Shown in pieces: positions 62,560 through 64,000 of a stretch of DNA of 64,000 bases; position 1 is the stretch's first letter; each line of letters starts with the position of its first letter. The translations under genes were made by a program, and so were the position numbers. The DNA is taken from assembly GCF_002802865.1 (NCBI RefSeq), contig NZ_PGLQ01000001.1, positions 372,001-436,000 on the forward strand, read 5' to 3'. Origin of the DNA: Bifidobacterium scaligerum (GTDB lineage: Bacteria; Actinomycetota; Actinomycetes; Actinomycetales; Bifidobacteriaceae). Below the pieces are notes generated by a model. The model had not been told where the DNA came from. It made no database searches and was given only the letters and a program-made list of their open reading frames with translations.

Positions 62560-64000
62560 GCGCCGGAGTAACGTTGAAAGACATTTTCGCCAAAAACATT
62601 GAGGATAAGATTGATGGCGTCATCAAGGCTGGAGACAACAGCCATCTCGCTGATGAGGTCAACGAGTACGTGCTCACCAACGAGATTCAGGCCAACCTTG
62701 AACAATTCCTCGACGTGTATAACGCTCCATCCGCCGATTACACGAACGGCGTGTGGATTTCCGGCTTCTTCGGCTCCGGTAAATCCCACTTGCTGAAGAT
62801 GCTCTCCCATATTTTGGGTGATTATCCCCGCAACGATGCTGGTGGATCAGGATCGCAGAACGCCGACGAACAGGCTGCATCATCGATGACCCGCGCCCAG
62901 GTCATCGAAATCATGAAAGCCAAGGCTCGCGAGGCCGAGAACCATGAGCTTGAAGCTCTGTTGGATGTGAACGCGCATATTCCCGCCACCTCGCTGCTGT
63001 TCAATATCGATAGCAAATCGCAAAAGGGCAGTAATACCGCGTTGATGGACGCGTTCATCCGCGTGTTCGATGAAGCCCGTGGCTATTACGGCGCGAATAA
63101 ATACGTGGCGAAAATGGAGCATGATCTCGACAGCAACGGGTATCTGGACGAGTTCAAACGCCAGTTCGAACAGGTAGCCGGTAAACCATGGTCGAAGGGC
63201 CGTGCCCAAGCGGCGTTCTCCGGTGCCAAGATCGACAAAGCTTTCGCGGCGACGACCGGCGACGAGGTCAAGGATATTCTCAAGGATTATCAAAAACAGT
63301 ACAATCCCACCATTGCCGATTTCGCCGATGACGTGAACGATTGGCTGCAGCAGAAGCCGACTAACTATCGCCTGATTTTCCTGGTGGATGAGGTCGGCCA
63401 GTTCGTGGGCAAGAACACTGACCGTATGCTGAACCTGCAAACGATTACGGAGGAACTGTTTTCCCGTACCAACGGCAGGGCATGGGTGATTGTGACCTCA
63501 CAGGAGGATATCGACGCCGTAATTGGTGACCGCAACGTGAGCCAGGGACTTGACTTTACGAAGATCAAAGGCCGGTTCGCTGTCAACCTGAAGCTTTCCA
63601 GCACTGATGCCATTGAGGTCATCCAAAAGCGACTGCTGGTCAAGAACGAGACTGGTGACCGTGAGGTCGATGCATTATGGAACAGGCATCGCGATGAGCT
63701 GGATGCTCTGTTTACCTTCCAAGGTGAGGGTGGAGTCAACAGTTACAGCGACCGTAAGTTCGGCACTTGGGATGATTTCGAGGCTACTTATCCGTTCGTG
63801 AACTACGAGTTCACGCTGTTCAGGGATGCTATGCGTGGCATGAGCGCCGCCGGTTTCTTTGAAGGTCAGCATCGTTCCGTGGGCGAACGGTCGCTGCTGT
63901 CCACTATCAGCAGTGCGCTGGCCGATCATAAGGACGACCCGGTTGGCAATCTGATTCCGTTCAGCGCCCTCTACGATGGCATTGCGGGAACGATTCAAAG
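62556..64000 (+). CDS. brxC: BREX system P-loop ATPase BrxC (3' truncated by window end)
   Basis: The frame is open from ATG 62556 to the window edge (481 codons). Walker A is WISGFFGSGKSHLLK (about residues 67-81) and Walker B RLIFLVDEVGQF (about 272-283), the hallmark of BrxC/PglY. Full proteins are about 1,200 aa, so two thirds lie outside. A short Gly/Ser/Asn loop (about 91-105) sits soon after the P-loop. It overlaps brxB by 4 bp. BrxL, PglX and PglZ would be expected downstream. Confidence 0.92.
   Translation, partial: MSAGVTLKDIFAKNIEDKIDGVIKAGDNSHLADEVNEYVLTNEIQANLEQFLDVYNAPSADYTNGVWISGFFGSGKSHLLKMLSHILGDYPRNDAGGSGSQNADEQAASSMTRAQVIEIMKAKAREAENHELEALLDVNAHIPATSLLFNIDSKSQKGSNTALMDAFIRVFDEARGYYGANKYVAKMEHDLDSNGYLDEFKRQFEQVAGKPWSKGRAQAAFSGAKIDKAFAATTGDEVKDILKDYQKQYNPTIADFADDVNDWLQQKPTNYRLIFLVDEVGQFVGKNTDRMLNLQTITEELFSRTNGRAWVIVTSQEDIDAVIGDRNVSQGLDFTKIKGRFAVNLKLSSTDAIEVIQKRLLVKNETGDREVDALWNRHRDELDALFTFQGEGGVNSYSDRKFGTWDDFEATYPFVNYEFTLFRDAMRGMSAAGFFEGQHRSVGERSLLSTISSALADHKDDPVGNLIPFSALYDGIAGTIQ

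Overview
The window reads as chromosomal DNA of a Bifidobacterium, most likely B. longum or a close relative. This is inferred from GC-rich genes that use ATG, GTG and TTG starts with strong GGAGG-type ribosome sites, an actinobacterial-type GlgA, a lepA-hemW pair, and many LacI/TetR/MarR-controlled transporters. No rRNA, tRNA, CRISPR array or prophage was seen. Species assignment is inference; no database was consulted.

Left end (1-4.6 kb): the 3' part of a type I restriction-modification locus. hsdM is followed by a complete hsdS, an opposite-strand 5' half-hsdS, a tyrosine recombinase, and a silent 3' half-hsdS cassette. Four copies of one identical 19-bp site in alternating orientation join these pieces, so the locus looks like an invertible specificity switch. 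It abuts a three-gene ABC-2 exporter (4.66-8.36 kb).

Middle left (8.4-26 kb): an AlbA_2/Schlafen-type regulator, a small Cys-rich membrane protein, an exported lysozyme-like protein, a DUF2975/YozG-type pair, the xanthine salvage operon xpt-pbuX with its terminator, pcrA with an unusual Gly/Ser/Tyr-rich tail, a DUF4418/FtsX/ATPase transporter operon, then core genes rpsD, a TRIC-type channel gene, rpsT, lepA and hemW.

Middle (26-40 kb): regulator-transporter modules. These are MarR plus an MFS pump behind a perfect palindrome and a heptamer tandem repeat; a TetR divergent from an old-yellow-enzyme and an SDR; a peroxiredoxin next to a decayed YczE/YitT-type gene; a TetR divergent from an ABC exporter with a coiled-coil permease; and a LacI regulator next to two tiny paralogous peptide genes with a LacI-type operator.

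Right (40-59.2 kb): gltB-gltD for ammonia assimilation, an exported C39-like protease, glgA, an ABC ATPase, a GDPD-transporter operon, a HAD phosphatase and nitrilase pair, two NAD(P)H oxidoreductases, a CmpB-type membrane protein, and tenA behind a TPP riboswitch. A 195-nt nested palindrome built from four related modules follows tenA.

Right end (59.2-64 kb): an esterase, a Sel1/DUF6508 protein, then brxA, brxB and the 5' part of brxC, the start of a BREX phage-defence operon. The window is thus bounded by two DNA-modification defence systems.
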